Positions 48,566-63,500 of a stretch of 64,000 nucleotides of DNA are shown here, one piece after another (position 1 is the stretch's first letter; the number at the start of each line of letters is the position of its first letter). Both the position numbers and the translations under genes were made by a program. Source of the stretch: Colius striatus (taxonomy: Eukaryota > Chordata > Aves > Coliiformes > Coliidae); NCBI RefSeq assembly GCF_028858725.1, contig NC_084767.1:34885519-34949518 (forward strand), read 5' to 3'. Below the pieces are notes generated by a model. It had not been told where the DNA came from. It did not search any database and saw only the letters and a list, made by a program, of their open reading frames with translations.

Positions 48566-51500
48566 GTGAGGTGTGAATGCCTTGTCTCTGTAGATGCTTT
48601 CTACTCGTTCTCTCTGATGAATTAACAGTATGATATTTCATCGTGTTTTTTCTTGCCATTATAGTAATACGTTGTGTCTTTTGAAAAAGTACAAAAGTTC
48701 CTTCTCTTGGATTCTTGTGCCATTCAATTTTGAGCTGATGAATATCCAGATGTTACGTGTAATGATAACCTTCAGTCATTATATTAGTAGATCCTCTTAT
48801 AGTGCTGAAGAAATACATGTTTTATTGTCTTAACAAAATTCTTTAATAAAAGTCTACTTGATGACATGTCTTCGAGTACAAAGGGTTCAGAACACTTGAA
48901 AATCAGGTGAAATAAGAATCCAGTGACACAGGACATCTGTGTAGGTATTTGAGAATGGAAGTCTTTTATGTATTTATTATCAAATATTGCCAGTTATTTC
49001 TAGTCAGAGAGACTTCTGTTCATAAATGTTCTTCTTCAGTTTACTTCAGTTAGCATAAAATATTGTTCAGATAGTGATTTAGGAGTGTGTTTATGAGGTC
49101 TGTACAATGTCTTTAACACAACTAGTACTATTTATTTGTTGCTGCTTTTCTCGTGTATTTTACAGTGAGACAGTTTCAGCACTGAAGACTCATACCTGCA
49201 GAATTCTTTTGAAGGTTATTTGATACAAGTCTGCCAAAATTTAGAGATGTTTTTCCCCACTCTTTGAGTTTGTAGTTTAAAAGTTTTTGTAGCAGAAGAA
49301 TCAGAGTTGTTTGTGTGATTGCATGAAATACAACAAATTGCACTCGTCCTTGCATTGGCCAAATGACATCCTGATGTAGTATTTTACACAAGGACTGTCT
49401 CTTTTCCATTAATTTTACATGTTTAGTATTTGTTGTGTCAAAGCTTCAGCAAGACAGATATTTATGCTTAAGCATTTAAATTTAATGAAAGTGGGATTTG
49501 TTGTATGAACTCGATTCCACAAGCTTGATGAGAATAAGCTCAGAGTACCTATTTTTTGAGACTTGCAAAACCTGATTCTTGGTCTTTCACTGTATAATTC
49601 TTGGACTTTGGACTCAAATTGGTGGATTTGTGTTGCTCGTGTTTCTTCTGTGGTAAATAAACAAAGCATATAGAGATTTTCCTCTTCATAGCTAAATGCA
49701 TGTGCCTTACTGGGAAGGAACAACCCCCTGCACCAGTACAGGCTGGGGGTCGAACTGCTGAAGAGCAGCTCTGCAGAGAGAGACCTGGGACTCCTGATTG
49801 CTGGCTCATATTTAGCTTATTATCAATGTGCCCTCATGGCCAAAAAGGCCAATGTCATCCTGGGATGCATCAAGAAGAGTATAGCCAGCAGGTCAAGGGA
49901 GGTTCTTCTCCCTCTCTACTCTGCCCTGGTGAGGCCTCATCTGGAGTCCTGTGTCCAGTTCTGGGCTCCTCAGCTCAAGAGGGACAGGGAAGTGCTGGAG
50001 AGAGTCCAGCGCTGGGCCACCAAGATGATGAGGGGTATGGAACATCTTTCATACAAGGAAAGCCTGTGGGAACTGGGGCTGTTTAATCTGGAGAAGAGGA
50101 GATTGAGGGGTGATCTTATTAACATTTATAAATATCTAAAGGGTGGGTGTCAGGAGGTTGGGACATCCCTTTTTTCTATAGTAGACAATAACAGGACAGG
50201 GGTAATGGGATGAAGCTGGAACACAAAAAGTTCTGCTTAAACATAAGAAAAAGCTATTTCACTGTTCAGGTGATGGAGCAGTGGAATAGGCTGCCCAGAG
50301 GGGTTGTGGAGTCTCCTTCCTTGGAGGTCTTCAAGGTCCTCTTGTGAAAGCATCTAACCTGCATGGCTTCGGGGGATCTGTTACTCGGACAGAGGGACTC
50401 TCTTGCAGCTTTACCCATTATAGTTCACCCTTTGAGCAGTTCATCATCAGCCACTCTGGTGCGGCCACCTCAGCCACAGCCTCACCCTGCAAAGGAGTTC
50501 CAGCGGGCAGAGCAAACCCAGCAGCCTCTCTGTGAGCTGCAGCCCCTCGGAGGGCCCAGTGCCTCTGTGATGAGTCTGTCTAAAACAGGACAAGTGATGT
50601 AATCACAGGCAAGATAGCTCTTTGAAGAACTTCTGTTTGTTGTAACAACAGCTGATTAGGATTTTAGCAACAAGATGAAACTTGTTAAGTTTTTCCATTC
50701 ATGCTCCAGTTGCCCTTTGGTAGACAAACCTTGTCTTCAGCCATTACTGAATCCCAGAATCTCAAGGGCTGGAAGGGACCTCGAAAGGTCATCTAGTCCA
50801 ACACCCCAGAGCAGGACCACCTAGAGTAGGTCACACAGGAACTTGTCCAGGTGGGTTTTGAATATTTTCAGAGAAGGAGACTCAACAACCCATCTGGGCA
50901 GCCTGTTCCAGTGCTCTGTCACCCTCACAGTGAAGAAATTCTTCCAAATATTTCTTTGGAACCTCTTATGTTCCAACATACACCCATTGTCCCTTGTCCT
51001 ATCATTGGACATCATTGAGAAGAGCCTGGCTGCATCCTCCTGACACCCACCCTTTATGTATTTGTAGACATTAATGAGGTCACCCCTCACTTTCCTCCAA
51101 GCTGAAGAGGCCCAGCTCCTTCAGCCTTTCATCATAAGGGAGATGCTCCGCTGCCTTCATCATCTTGGTGGCCCTGTATTGAACTCCAGCAGCTCACTGT
51201 CCTTCTTGAACTGAGGGGCCCAGAACTGGATAAAATTACTAATTTTATTAAACAACAACATATGTCTTGTGTAATTATCAAGCCTGGATGTTACTGTGTG
51301 ATGAGATCTCATACCTCTATGACTACTCCTCTCTGTATATTCCCTAGATAAGTCTCTCTGTGATAACACACAAGGAAATGGATTCAAATTGCACCAGGGG
51401 AGTTTTAGATTGGACATTAGGAAGAACTTTTTCACTAAGAGTGTTATTAAGCATTGGAAGGGCCTGCCCAGGGAGATGATGGAGTCTCCATCCCTAGAGA

Positions 51501-54500
51501 TATTCAGAAGACGCATAGATGAGGTGCTGAGGGATATAGTTTAATTTAGTGATGGGCCTGGCAGTGTGAGGTTAGTGGTTGGACTCAATGATCTTATAAA
51601 TCATTTCCAGCCATAGTGATTATATGAGTGGCAATAAGCCAACTGATTTTGTCCATCACCACCACCCCCATTCCCTCTACTTAGTTTGCTTAAAATTTTG
51701 TAATTCTAAACACTTATTTTCTGAAAAGGTAACTTACACAGAGTGTTTGGTTGGTATGTGCTGTGCTAGCACTGAAGATACTTCACCCATTTGAAGTGTA
51801 ATAAAACAGAAACAAGATGATATTGTATGTTATTCCAGGTTTTATTGCATTGTTAGGAACACATCCTTGGTAACTATGGGAAAATTTACCAAAATAATTA
51901 ATTTCAGTTTTCCAGAATTCTAGGAGATTTTAAAATCTTGGAGCTTTTCTTCTATCTGCTTTTGCAAAAATACTACCCATAGAGGCTAGTGTCTTAGGAG
52001 TAAAGATGAAAATTTTTTTATATGTTGTGGTTAATTCTGCTAGTCCATGAGTGAGATTATAGTGAATCCAACTACAAATGGCTTTCATGTGTTTGAAAGC
52101 TTTAATAATAATGCTGTAAAATTCCAATAAATGTGTAATCCACCCTAGAATCACATAAGTGTTTGCCTTTTTTTCTTTGCTTAAATCAATTAAAAGACTG
52201 GTTTAAAAGGAGGAAAGTAATTTCAAGAGATTGACAGTAAATAGACAGTTTCCTTATTAGGTGAAACCAAGTTAATTTACAGGCCCTAATTCCAACCAAA
52301 ATTATTTCCTGTTCTGGTAAGTTGTTGCTGCAATTGTGCTGCATAATGATCATTGTACAAACTAGTGCCATTCATTATGTGATTGCCTTGCAGATGATTA
52401 TTGCCAACCAGTCAGAAAATCGACAAGTGCTGCGTGTCATTCCATCTGCCCTGCCTGGAATGGCCCAAGTGATTATTCCTCAAGGTCAACTTCTTGATGT
52501 GGCCAGCATGCAGGGTGAGTTTAACTTGTGGGACTTGAGGGAATGTGTTTCTGTGACCAAGCATATCCTGCATGATCTCTTTTTAAGAACCCTTTTTCTA
52601 TGTTTTTCCTTTCCTTAGCTGTAAGACAGAAAATACATACTTACAGAATCTGCTTTTGGAATGTGAATCTGGCACCACGCACACCATGTTTTCTGTTGGA
52701 CAAAAGCTTTATGAAATAAGAACTATTATGCTCATTTTAGACATGGGATGGATAAATTGAGATATCAAGCACAAAGCTGCTGCTTGCCTAAGTCATGTTC
52801 TTCTGGTCTGTTCCAGAATCACTGGTGATGATGCATCTTTTGTGAAGCTAGGAATGAAAAATACCTAGGTAGAAATTCATGTCCAAATTAATAAAACGAG
52901 ATGCAACTTTCATTTCATTCCTATTTTTTTTTCCCCTCAGGGTGTTAATGATCATGTTCTGAGTATATAGTGAGATGCAGAACCAGAAGCACGAATTTTA
53001 AGCCTTTCTTTAGAAAAAGGACAAACTGAAGTCTGAAAGCATAGATTGTTTATCTGCAAGCTTTGCTGTGTGGCAAAATGCTGTGTACTGGTTTGCATTT
53101 GCAAAATAAGACTGACAAGTAGATTGTCACATTTTGTTAAACTCTCCAAGGTTTTTTAAACTGTTTTAGCATTTTCCGAATAAAATTCGCAAAATCTGAG
53201 TTCTAGTTAAGTTCTCCTGTGGAGTGAGGGCTCAAGGGTAAGACTAGAGACCTGATGCTTCGTGATCAGCAAAAAAACTATCTGGAATTCAAGTCACAAC
53301 CCAGTCCTTTTCACTTCCAGTTGGAATATGATTGCATGACCTTTCATTGAAAGCCTTGCTCCTACCCTGCCTCTCCACCTGCTCTTGCAGGGGTTAGACC
53401 ACTGATTACAAGAAAGTCTTAAATGACTTAAACTAGCTATGAGCCTTCAGTTACTAAATAATTGACACTGATTGTAGTAGGCAATAAGTTGCAGTGTTGA
53501 ATATGATTTTTTTAATTCCTATTTTTAATCCTATATGCGGCTCCTTGTTTGTAAATAGCTCAATTTCACAGTATTTGAATACATGTTCTGCAACAGTGCT
53601 ACAGGGGTTTTTGTGTGGTGTTTGCTGTGGGTTTTTTCCAGAGACTTACTGTGTAGTTATTTGATATTTAAAAGATAGTCAGGAAGGCTTGTCAGTGGTT
53701 TACCAGGGAGATTAAAGGGAAAGGAGAATGGACCATCAGGCCTTGAATTTCACTTGACTGCAGGTGGTGGTAATGCATGAAATGGCTCAAGCTTCAGAGT
53801 AGACCTTAGTGTCTTAAAAGCGTGTCTATGTAGAAGGAAGCAGAGCTCCGAGCTTTGAGCCTGAGTGGCATTACTGAGGTGAACACTTAACAAATCTTCT
53901 GGCACGCACTTTAGAGCAGTCGTTTCTATGCTGAATCAATAGCTTGTCATGGTCTCAGGATGGAGGGAAGAAGCTTTCATAATTGAAGGGCAGAAGTCCT
54001 GTATGTTCCCTTTTCTTTGTGTTGAAACTAAAGTATCAACTATCCGCCTTCACAGTTTTCCATGAAGTTTCTGTTTGGCTATACACTCACGCTTCAATCT
54101 AACAGTATTTTTTGTTTTATGGATTGTTCTCTTTTATCAAGAAAAGTTAAAACATTTGTTGTAACAGTATGCCAATCTCAATTACAAGAGGCCTGTTTTT
54201 TCTTGCTTAGGTGTCTTTTGTAAGTACAAAGTAGTATGGTAGTCATCTTTGTTCTTTTAAAAGAAACCAGTTCGTGATTTACTGCTGAACAAAAGAGTTG
54301 TGCAGTCCTGTATGGATTTGTGGAAATGCAGAGCAGTCAAGTTATTCCAATTATTTGCTTTGTTGTAGAAGGATTCATTATCAGTAGCATGGTTACCAAA
54401 CTCCTTAAGGTCAACCAGCCTTATCAAATGTATCATCATATGTGTGCCTAGAGTTTGAGTAATAAACTCTATTAAGTATTATTGAGTATTAAACAACTAT

Positions 54501-57500
54501 TAGACTACTTTATCATCTACAAATCTTACTTCATTTCATCCATCAAAATGCTTGCTTTTCCAACACACAGAGTTTAATTGTAGGTTGCTGTTTTATTTTC
54601 ACAAAGATGTCTTGGAAGAGAAGTGTGGTGATGGGAACTTGCAGACTGTGGCAGTGGCTGCTATAGCAGATAGTGCAAGCAGTTATGTTCTACACCCACA
54701 GGCATCTCTCACCGTATCAAAAAAAGCATCCACCAGGTAGGTCAGGATTTAAAAGGATGATCAATGCTTTAATCTACAGTTAGTGTTGCTTTTTTTTTTT
54801 CTTGTAATTTGTTTTTACAATGATTATGACAAAATTACCATAGAAAGGAGGTTACTAACTCAGCATTACTGAATGATGTATAGCTTTTGTATATGGCAGA
54901 GCAACGGAAAAGTATAATAACTGTGTCCTAGAGATGGTTGGGTATATTCTGACCATAGCAATAGGTGGACATAGAAAGTACCACAGTGCAAATTACTGAA
55001 ATTACTCCAAATAGACACTGGTACTGCCAATCAAGATCTTGAAGTGATACAGTGAAAGAACTCCAGGGAAAGCTGAAGTTTGAGGGAGCAGTTTCTTGTA
55101 TATTAAAACCTATATAAATCATCCTTCCACAAGAAGGTTTGATTGTAGAGATAATTTCTTAGATAAGGATTTCAATACCTAGCATTATCAAGGAGAGCTT
55201 CATCTTTGTTCTCTGGAAAACTTCTCCACTGTCCTTTGAAATATGAGAAAGTAGCTGCTGAGTGTGTTTCAGTGGAATATGTAGACAGGTAGATGGGTTA
55301 GCAAAGTTTTTAAAGTTAAAATAGTTAGATTTTCTTTCTCTTGATACCCACCTGATTCTGTCCCCATGCTAAGTGAAGCCTTACTATTTTAATTCTTGAG
55401 TACTCCGGGGTTCTTTTTTGCTTAATAAAAAAACAACCAAAACCCACCTAAGATGGTGTTTGTTCTGTGGACTGCAGGCTGGCTTTGTATTGATTTCTAC
55501 TCATTTGAAATAGAGACATGAAAGAATGGAGTAATCTTACTACAGGACAAGTTATGTATATTCAAGAAACATTTTAAGTAAGGAGAAACGGACTGTGAAT
55601 GGATTTTTGTGAACTCAGTCTGTACAAGACAGAGAAGTAATCCTGGAAAGTAGATATATTTGGATGGATAGGAGGGGTACACTTGAGTTTTGGAATAATA
55701 GACATTGAGTAAGCATTGTATCTGCCCCTGGATTTAGGGAATGGAGAAACTACATACTTAAAATAATTGGAGCAGGTTTTCTGTAATTTAAAATATAGTA
55801 AAATACGTAGCATTTAACAAGTGTTTGACGTTGATTTTAATCTTTAACATTCTACTGTCAGTCAACATTAGAAAATGATCAAGACAATCCCCTGGTCTAT
55901 TTCACTAAGTTTTGTCTATTGTAAAGCAACAATAATGAGAATACTGAATGTTCAAAGTTATGCTCAAAGAATGTTCAAAGAAAATCTTCTTGAATGTAGA
56001 AAACAGTGGGTTGTTTAACTACTTAGATTGACTGTAAATTATATTAAAAACAAAGTAGAATATGGTGAAAATGAACCCCAAGTTTCCAAGGCAAGTTGGT
56101 AAAATATCTGTGCTGTAGGATTATATGGGTAATATACATATATATATGTAGGGTTATATGTAATGCACTCATTTGATATGTTACTAAGTTATTGCTTTCC
56201 TGACTGTGTGTATAGACTTTTAGTTTTGGTCTGGGTTTTTTTAGGTTATTGGAAGATCCATTTCCCATCCCTCTCCAGCCATTGCCACCAAATACACCTG
56301 CATGGGCATGCCGTCTCAGGAACTGTGAGGTGGGATAGAACGGATTCTGTCTTGATGTTTTATCATCTAGATCTAAGATATTGATCCTATTCCCCAAAGG
56401 GAATAACCTTCATAGCTGTCGAAGTTGTGTTGATGAAGCTTCCTGATATTATGAAATAGTACTGGTACTAGCTGGTACTACTAGCAGATTTAAACACATA
56501 AAATGCTATAGAATCCCTTCCTTTTCTGGGAATGCTAGAATAACTAACTACCAACAGCAAAAAATGTCCTTCTGAAGTCATGCTGTACAGCACTGGGAAA
56601 AACCATTGTGTGTCATGCTAGAGTTCACTCTTGAACTGCAACACAAGCTCTGCTGTCTCCTACTGATCAAACTGAGTTTTGTTGTCCTTAGTGATTCATT
56701 AATTAAAGAATAATATTGCTTTTGTATGTTTTAAGTCTGCAACTGTTCATATTAGTAGTCACTTGGAAATCAAAATCCATGTGACTTGTTGGGATCAAGT
56801 GTGGAATTTATCAGAGCACCTTAATGTCAATATTTGACTACAGATTTCTATTGTAGATACTCTCTTTTTTTTGTTGTTGTTGCCAACATGATTACCTGTG
56901 CTTATTTTCTCTTTTTTTAAAAAGTGCTCTGTCTTTATTACCTGTGTTTATTTGCATATCATTAGAAGTCTGCAGAACTGTCCTGATATGTGAGATGCTA
57001 TCAACAGCGAGAAATGCATCATAAATCTCTTAAAAGGAAGGAAAGTGGGAAGATTCTTGAGAGATCACCTACTCCTTCTTTCTGCTAATGAACATTTATT
57101 TCATAGTCTCATAATATTTCTAAAGGAAAACTCACACTGTCTAGCTGGTTCACCTCTTTAGATATCCCTACTATTGGAGGTTTTCCTATTGGCTTGGACA
57201 CTGACAACTGGAAATTGCAGTTACAGGGACTTGGAAGTTCAGTTTCTTTCTGTATCAACTTAGATACAATTTTTAAATTAACTAAATATATCTATCGGTT
57301 CCTCTTCATTGTATGCCTTTTGTTCCATACAAATGGTACTGTCCACTATTATATTAAAATTAATAAAACAAATCCTTCCATGGTGGAGTTAGTGTTTTTA
57401 CAGAACAAATCACTTAATTCAAATGACTGGTTAGTTGTTAAAGTTCAGTAAGATGTATAACCTCTACTACTGTCTCTTTAGCACTATGTAGCAAGTACTT

Positions 57501-60500
57501 TTCTGTCTTCACATCAGTGTAGCTTGTCTGAATCATTTATTACTGGTTTAATTTTATAAAAGGGCTTGTATTATGGCCTGCTGCATTTGCCTGAGTCTCT
57601 TGCAAGAAATTTTAACTTCTGTGTTTAAAATTCACAGCAGTAGCATTTATAGAAGAGTTCTTGTATTTAAAGAAAATGAAATAAAAATACTGACTGACTG
57701 AATGAGCTTTGAAGATACAAACATCTACGTCTGCTGTTCTGCAGAGCTATTACCTGTATGCATGAATCCTCCCTGTTCCTCTAAAAAATATAAAATGGTT
57801 ACTTTTCTCCTTGCAGAGTCAGCCCATCCAAGGAGGAATAACCCAAATTCTCTTCCTCCTTATGCATTATCAGCAGTGTTGCTGAGCTTGTCAGTTACAC
57901 AGTGTGAATGCACTGGACACTGCTAGGGTACATACGCCTTTTCATGGGCACAAACTAGAGACAGTGGGATTTTAAGGTGGCAGTTTGTCTTTCAGGTGTG
58001 GCTGTCTGGCAAAATGTTTTGTTATTAGTAACAAGATAGAAGGGTCCAACTGGAATCTGGAGATGTAGATCACAGACAAATGTGGTGGCTCACCATTCCA
58101 CTCTTTCAGCCACTTTCTAGGATAGCAACAAGCTTATACAGCTTTGAGATCTGTGTAAATTTCACAGATGCCAGCAGGTGAAGCCACAGCGTGGTCTCAG
58201 TATGTGCTGCTGATTATATGTCCAAGGGAGCTGGCCAGGACTGAGCTACAAAGGGGAATGGTTCCTTTGGCAGTTAGTATTGCAGTCAGATACCGAGCAG
58301 TAAAAGCTGCAGCTGTCCAAAATTAGCACTGAGCTCTGTGTTTGGTGTTGATTCCTCAACTGCCTTGGAATACTCAGCTAACACTTGGTGCCTAGACACT
58401 GTAACACCTCTGGTATCCCACTGCTGTTCATTCAGTCAAGAAAGACTGTAGTCTTGATGTGTGGGTACTTTACTGTAAGTTTTTATGTACCCTTTCTGAG
58501 GTGAGGCCAGGGGGAGAAAAGGAATTGCTCCTCTCTTTTTGGCTGGAAGCTTGGGTGGAGTTAAAAGGTTGGAGAGTATCTGATTACTTCAAGGTAATTA
58601 TGTTGTTAATAAAGAGTGGATTTAAAAAAAAGAAAAATCTGTAATCTACTCACTTTTCAGAGGACAAATGGACAAATGATACTACTTGGCAAGCTCCTAG
58701 AGGGCAGGAATCTTGTGTGCTTTGTGATGTTCTTCTCCTCCTGCCCTATCACTGATTTTGGGAAAATTATTTGTCTTGCACAGAAGCAAAGCCAGAATAG
58801 GAGACAGTGCCTTAGCTGTTATTGCTACTCTTCTGGCACACATTTTATCAGTCTTCTTTCATCTCCCTAGCAAAACATTAGTGACCTATTTATAATGAAA
58901 GGTAAAAGATATGGTGAGAAAAATGCTCGTCAATGCAGTATTCACTGCGTGAGTGGTACTGTAATCTTATCTTGTGAAAGGTGGCAGATCAAGTTTTACA
59001 CAGAAATGGTATTTGTAATTTCTGGCTAAACAGTTGCCAGTTTCTCTTCCTCACCACAGCTGTGTGAATGCATCCTGTATAGACTTTTTTACCTGCTGGA
59101 GCAGTGTGCTTACAGTGCAGTGAGCTGCTCAAGTGTAAGCAACTGGTATCTCAGAGTGACTCAGGCAGTAATGCATAACCCTCTGCTGTTGGGCTTGCTC
59201 TAGCAGCAGTGCCATGCAGGCCCACTTCATTCTGTCCACTCATCCAAGCCACACTGCCTGAGCTTTCTGATGAGAATGTCATGAGAGACTGTGTCAAAAG
59301 CCTTGCTGAAGTCAAGGCAGATGATACCCGCTGCTCTCTCCTCATCTAGCCAGCCAGTTATGCCCTCGTAGAAGGCTATTGGGTTGGTCAAGCAGGAGTT
59401 CCGCTTGGTGAATCCATGTTCTCTCCCTCTGATAACCATCTTTTCCTTCATATTAATACATTTCTGTGTAATGTTAAGAATCAAGAGTGTCTTGAAGATT
59501 GATAGGGATGTTACATGAGGCATTCAAATCAGTTAGTGCCCCAAGTGGATGAGGCAATTCCTGATGGTATAAGCAGATGTTTTCTGCTGCAGTGCAGCAT
59601 GTATGTGTGTGTGGGAGTAGAGGCATAGACAATTTCTAGCACTTCAGAGATTGTCTGAGGGAGTCAAGTGAAAACATTCACCTAAGATGAATTTGTGTAG
59701 GAGATGACTGCAACTGAAGTGTGTTTTGGAGGAAACAACAGGAGTGAAGTTGTCCTATGGAAATCAGCGTTGGCAGTAATTGCAATGTTTTCAGGGCTTC
59801 TTGCTGTAATTAGGGTCTTGGAGCACTGATCTCAGCAGGGACTGCTCTGGTGTTAGATCCTATGGTTTATTGATTCACAAGGATGAATAAAAATCTGGGC
59901 TTGTGTCCTCACCTGCTAGAGTCCCTGACTGCTTTTGTTTTCCTGTGTGATGTTCAGCAGTTAGCTAGGTGAATAATGCTATTATTTCACCTCCTTTCCA
60001 TGCAGAAAATTGGGGACTCGTACCGTGGCTATTGTGTGAGCGAGACAGAATTAGAGAGCATTCTAACGCTACACAAGCAGCAAACACAAAGTGTGTGGGG
60101 GACACGCCAGTCTCCAAGCCCAGCCAAACCTGCCACACGGTTGATGTGGAAATCTCAGTATGTCCCATATGATGGGATCCCCTTTGTCAATGCAGGTAAC
60201 TAACTTTTATTTTAATAACTGCTTTCAAAATTTCAACATCAGTTGACAACTGGCCATAGAGAAGGATCTTTATGGTGTTCCTTAGTGTTGATAAAGTCAA
60301 GGCACAAACATAAAAAAAGAGCAGCTTGGGCACCTCCATGACACAGTCTGAAGGAGCTTTTTTCCCTGAAACCATGGTCTTATGTTTTGGTGTGACTATT
60401 TCCTTTAGTTCTTTAGAAGGAAATTAGTGAAGTACCGTTTGCTGGGGATTCTCATGATGAGGTCTTTAGGTGGAGGTCCCATCTGCTCTATCAGCACATG

Positions 60501-63500
60501 AAATTTCTCATGAGGTTAAATGCTTGTTTGAGTATTCTTGCCTAACTTGGAGATCTTTTGAAAAATGTGTTCCATGGGAGCCAATAAACTATTTAAATGA
60601 CACCTCTTTAAGAAATGGAATACTTTTTAAATTCAAAATAAACATCAACTCACCTCAGCAGACAAATTTTTGCTTTTTAAAATTAATGTGCAGACTTCCC
60701 AGGTTGATAATCACATATTTAGTACTTACAACACGTCTGAAACTACCGAGAGTTCATTTGGATATGAAATTAACAGGTTTTAGGTGTTACATTGACATAA
60801 TGAATAATGAATTTAGGTTATGTGCTTGGGGTTTTTTTTCCTGATTTTTTTTTTCCTGAAAGTAACTGAACAAGTGAAACGTTAGCACCTGTTTTTAAGC
60901 TTCATCCATAAACTTTGAGGTATAAGAAAGCTGAGAACAAAGTTAAAACAACACTTGTTTTTTTACCCCAAATGAATCATAGAATGATAGGGATTGGAAG
61001 GGACCTTCAGAAATCATCTAGTCCAAAAATGAGTAGGAGAAATCTTTACTTTCCTGTAATATCTGCCTGATAAATAAGTTGCCCCACAGTAACATATTTG
61101 TAGCAAAACCACTTTTTTTTTTTAAGGTGTTGTAGACTAATAGACTCATGTTGTAGACTAATAGACTCATAGACTAATAGATTATTAAATTGTAATATTT
61201 TTTTGCTTTGCTCAGATTCCTGAACAGATAATATGTGTATTTCAAATGTGTTGTTTAGTTTCTAACTCCTCTCTGAAGAGCATTGATTAAAATCCTTTGC
61301 ATCCTATAGAGCAGAGGCTGTAAATATAATTTACTGAACTGCAGTTTAAATCCCAGATAACTAAGTTCTAAACTGTGCAGGCCACAAGTGTTGTTGTCAA
61401 GGAATGTATCCCTTCTACATAAGTGGAACCAATCTGTACTACTTTCCCTGTCATGCTTCAGCTGTGGGGAAGTACAGAGAAGCTGGATAGCTCCCTGTGG
61501 TGTAAAACATACTCTATCAAAATATTGATTGTTATTTTTAGTAAGAATTTTGGATAGTTGATGCTTCTGTTAAACAATGCCCCTGTCAAATTGCTTTTGA
61601 GATTCATATCAGCAAGGACTAGTTTAAAGCTGTTGATGTCTTTTCAGTCCTAAAACTTTGATTTTTAGGTTTGTTCGCTTTAAAAAAAAAAGAAATGGGA
61701 TATCTATTTGTTTTACATAATTCTCTTTTAAATGTCCTATGCCTTTATTTGCACTGTTTATTAATTTATTTATATTTTTTAATGTCACTCTAAGGCAATG
61801 AATCATTTGATGTCATATAGAAACACATAATACTGTTGTGATGAGTATATTTTCTTTTTGCTACATCACTTGTGGTATAGGCAGCTCCTTGCTTGCATAC
61901 TGGAATATATGGATTATAAATAAAAGATAACTAAACATAGTGTGGAAGAACTTTGGAAGAAGTTCCTTTCTTCAGCACTTTGCTATGCCTGTTACATCTT
62001 TTGTTAGAGGTCTGACTGGAAGAAGTCGCTTCAAGTTCAGAGCAAAGCAGTATTTGTTTAAAGCTGCCTGGTGTTGAGTGGCTATGCCACACTGAAACAG
62101 TGTTACTTAGCAGATAAGTCAGACACGCAAGTAAGAATGTATGGGACAGCATGGTCTGAAGTATTGCTTTAAGACAGAAGGCTGAAGTAGCTACTGGCCT
62201 TAGATTTTAGCTGTGGGTTTACTTGGTTATTTGGGGGATTTTGCTTCTCTTATGTTTATTATCAGCATTGTGTTCCTTCGGTAATTTGCAAGGCTACTCA
62301 TCTTGTAAAGTATTGGTGTCCACTAGAGCAGAATCCACTATTTTGCCTTCATATGTGTTGCAGGAGTGTTGTGAAGCCTAGTAAGTTTGGGAAATGCTTT
62401 GAAAATGCTCCATGTTCCTTACATGCTGCAAGAGAAGTGTTTGCGTTGTACTTCAATGCCTGCTACCCTGAAGTGTTCTGCCTTCTGAGGAGTCTGACAA
62501 GAGACAGAAATAACTGTTTTGGAGCTTTCATCTTTTCTGTAGTTACTGTTCTACTGTAATACCTTCAGTGTTGGCTTGAATAAATAGAGGGCATTACTCT
62601 CTGTTCCTAGGAAGCAGAGCCATTGTAATGGAATGCCAATATGGGCCAAGGAGGAAAGGGTTCCAGCCCAAAAAAGTTGGTGAGCAGGAAAGCACCTTAG
62701 GCCATCTGTACAAAGCTACTTGTCCAGCAAGGTAAGAACTGTCTATAAAGCTGGAAGAGCTATGCGGCATCCTAAGGTAAGTGTTCTGGCTGTGAGCCTT
62801 CACAGAGCAGTTTGGGGATGGTAGCTGATGTGCACTGCAGCTCTTATCTTCATCTCCTTGATAACTTGAGGCTGATACTAATTTAAAGGGAAGGGTGAAA
62901 TGCTGTCCTGTCAAACTGAATAAGGCTGAAATTTGTTAGGTTGCCTTCATGCAAAGCAACAGTACATCAGAATGTGAAATATGGGTCGGAATCATTCTCT
63001 ACCTGAGCATTAGTTATTATGATGTCCTTTAGTGACTATTTTTGGTCATAAAACTTTGCTGTTTATTTGTTGTTTTTCCCTAAGGATTTTAATGGTACTC
63101 ATATCAGTCAGTCATCCCTAATGTCTTATTTGCTGAAGCAGTTACAGTTCTTCCTATTCACTGGAGACATTCTCCTCCAACACTACTGTTTCGGGTTTTT
63201 TTCCTTGTCCTTAAGTGTCCCCATGGGTACTTGTTCGGTTTTACTGAGCTAAGAATGTGTTTACCTAGACAGTTACAACTATGTGTTCAATTCTGGCTTC
63301 AAGCTTGAGTGATCAAAAACCTGTTCAGAAGGACTGTTGTGCTTTTGTTATACTGAGGGACAGAGGGGTTTTGCTGAGGTGCAAAATCACTCCGGCTACA
63401 TGGTTTCCAGAGCAGAAGAGAAGTGTATCTGTCTGCACTCATCTGCATCTGCCTCTGTTGACATGTCCTTAACAATTCTACAGTTCTCTAAGAGGTTCTG

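Larger units (their letters stand above)
60196..62610 (+). other. CARF: CARF intron with a CR1 tail and a short tandem repeat
   Basis: Contains 60975-61026 (CR1 end) and 61128-61180 (21-bp repeat). Otherwise no feature recognised. Confidence 0.65.

Noticed and set aside
50397-50408. ctctcttgcag as the acceptor of the CARF second coding exon
   Set aside because: Joined to the phase-0 previous exon it gives TAG at the fifth codon and drops the conserved HL.CM and GQ.DS residues.
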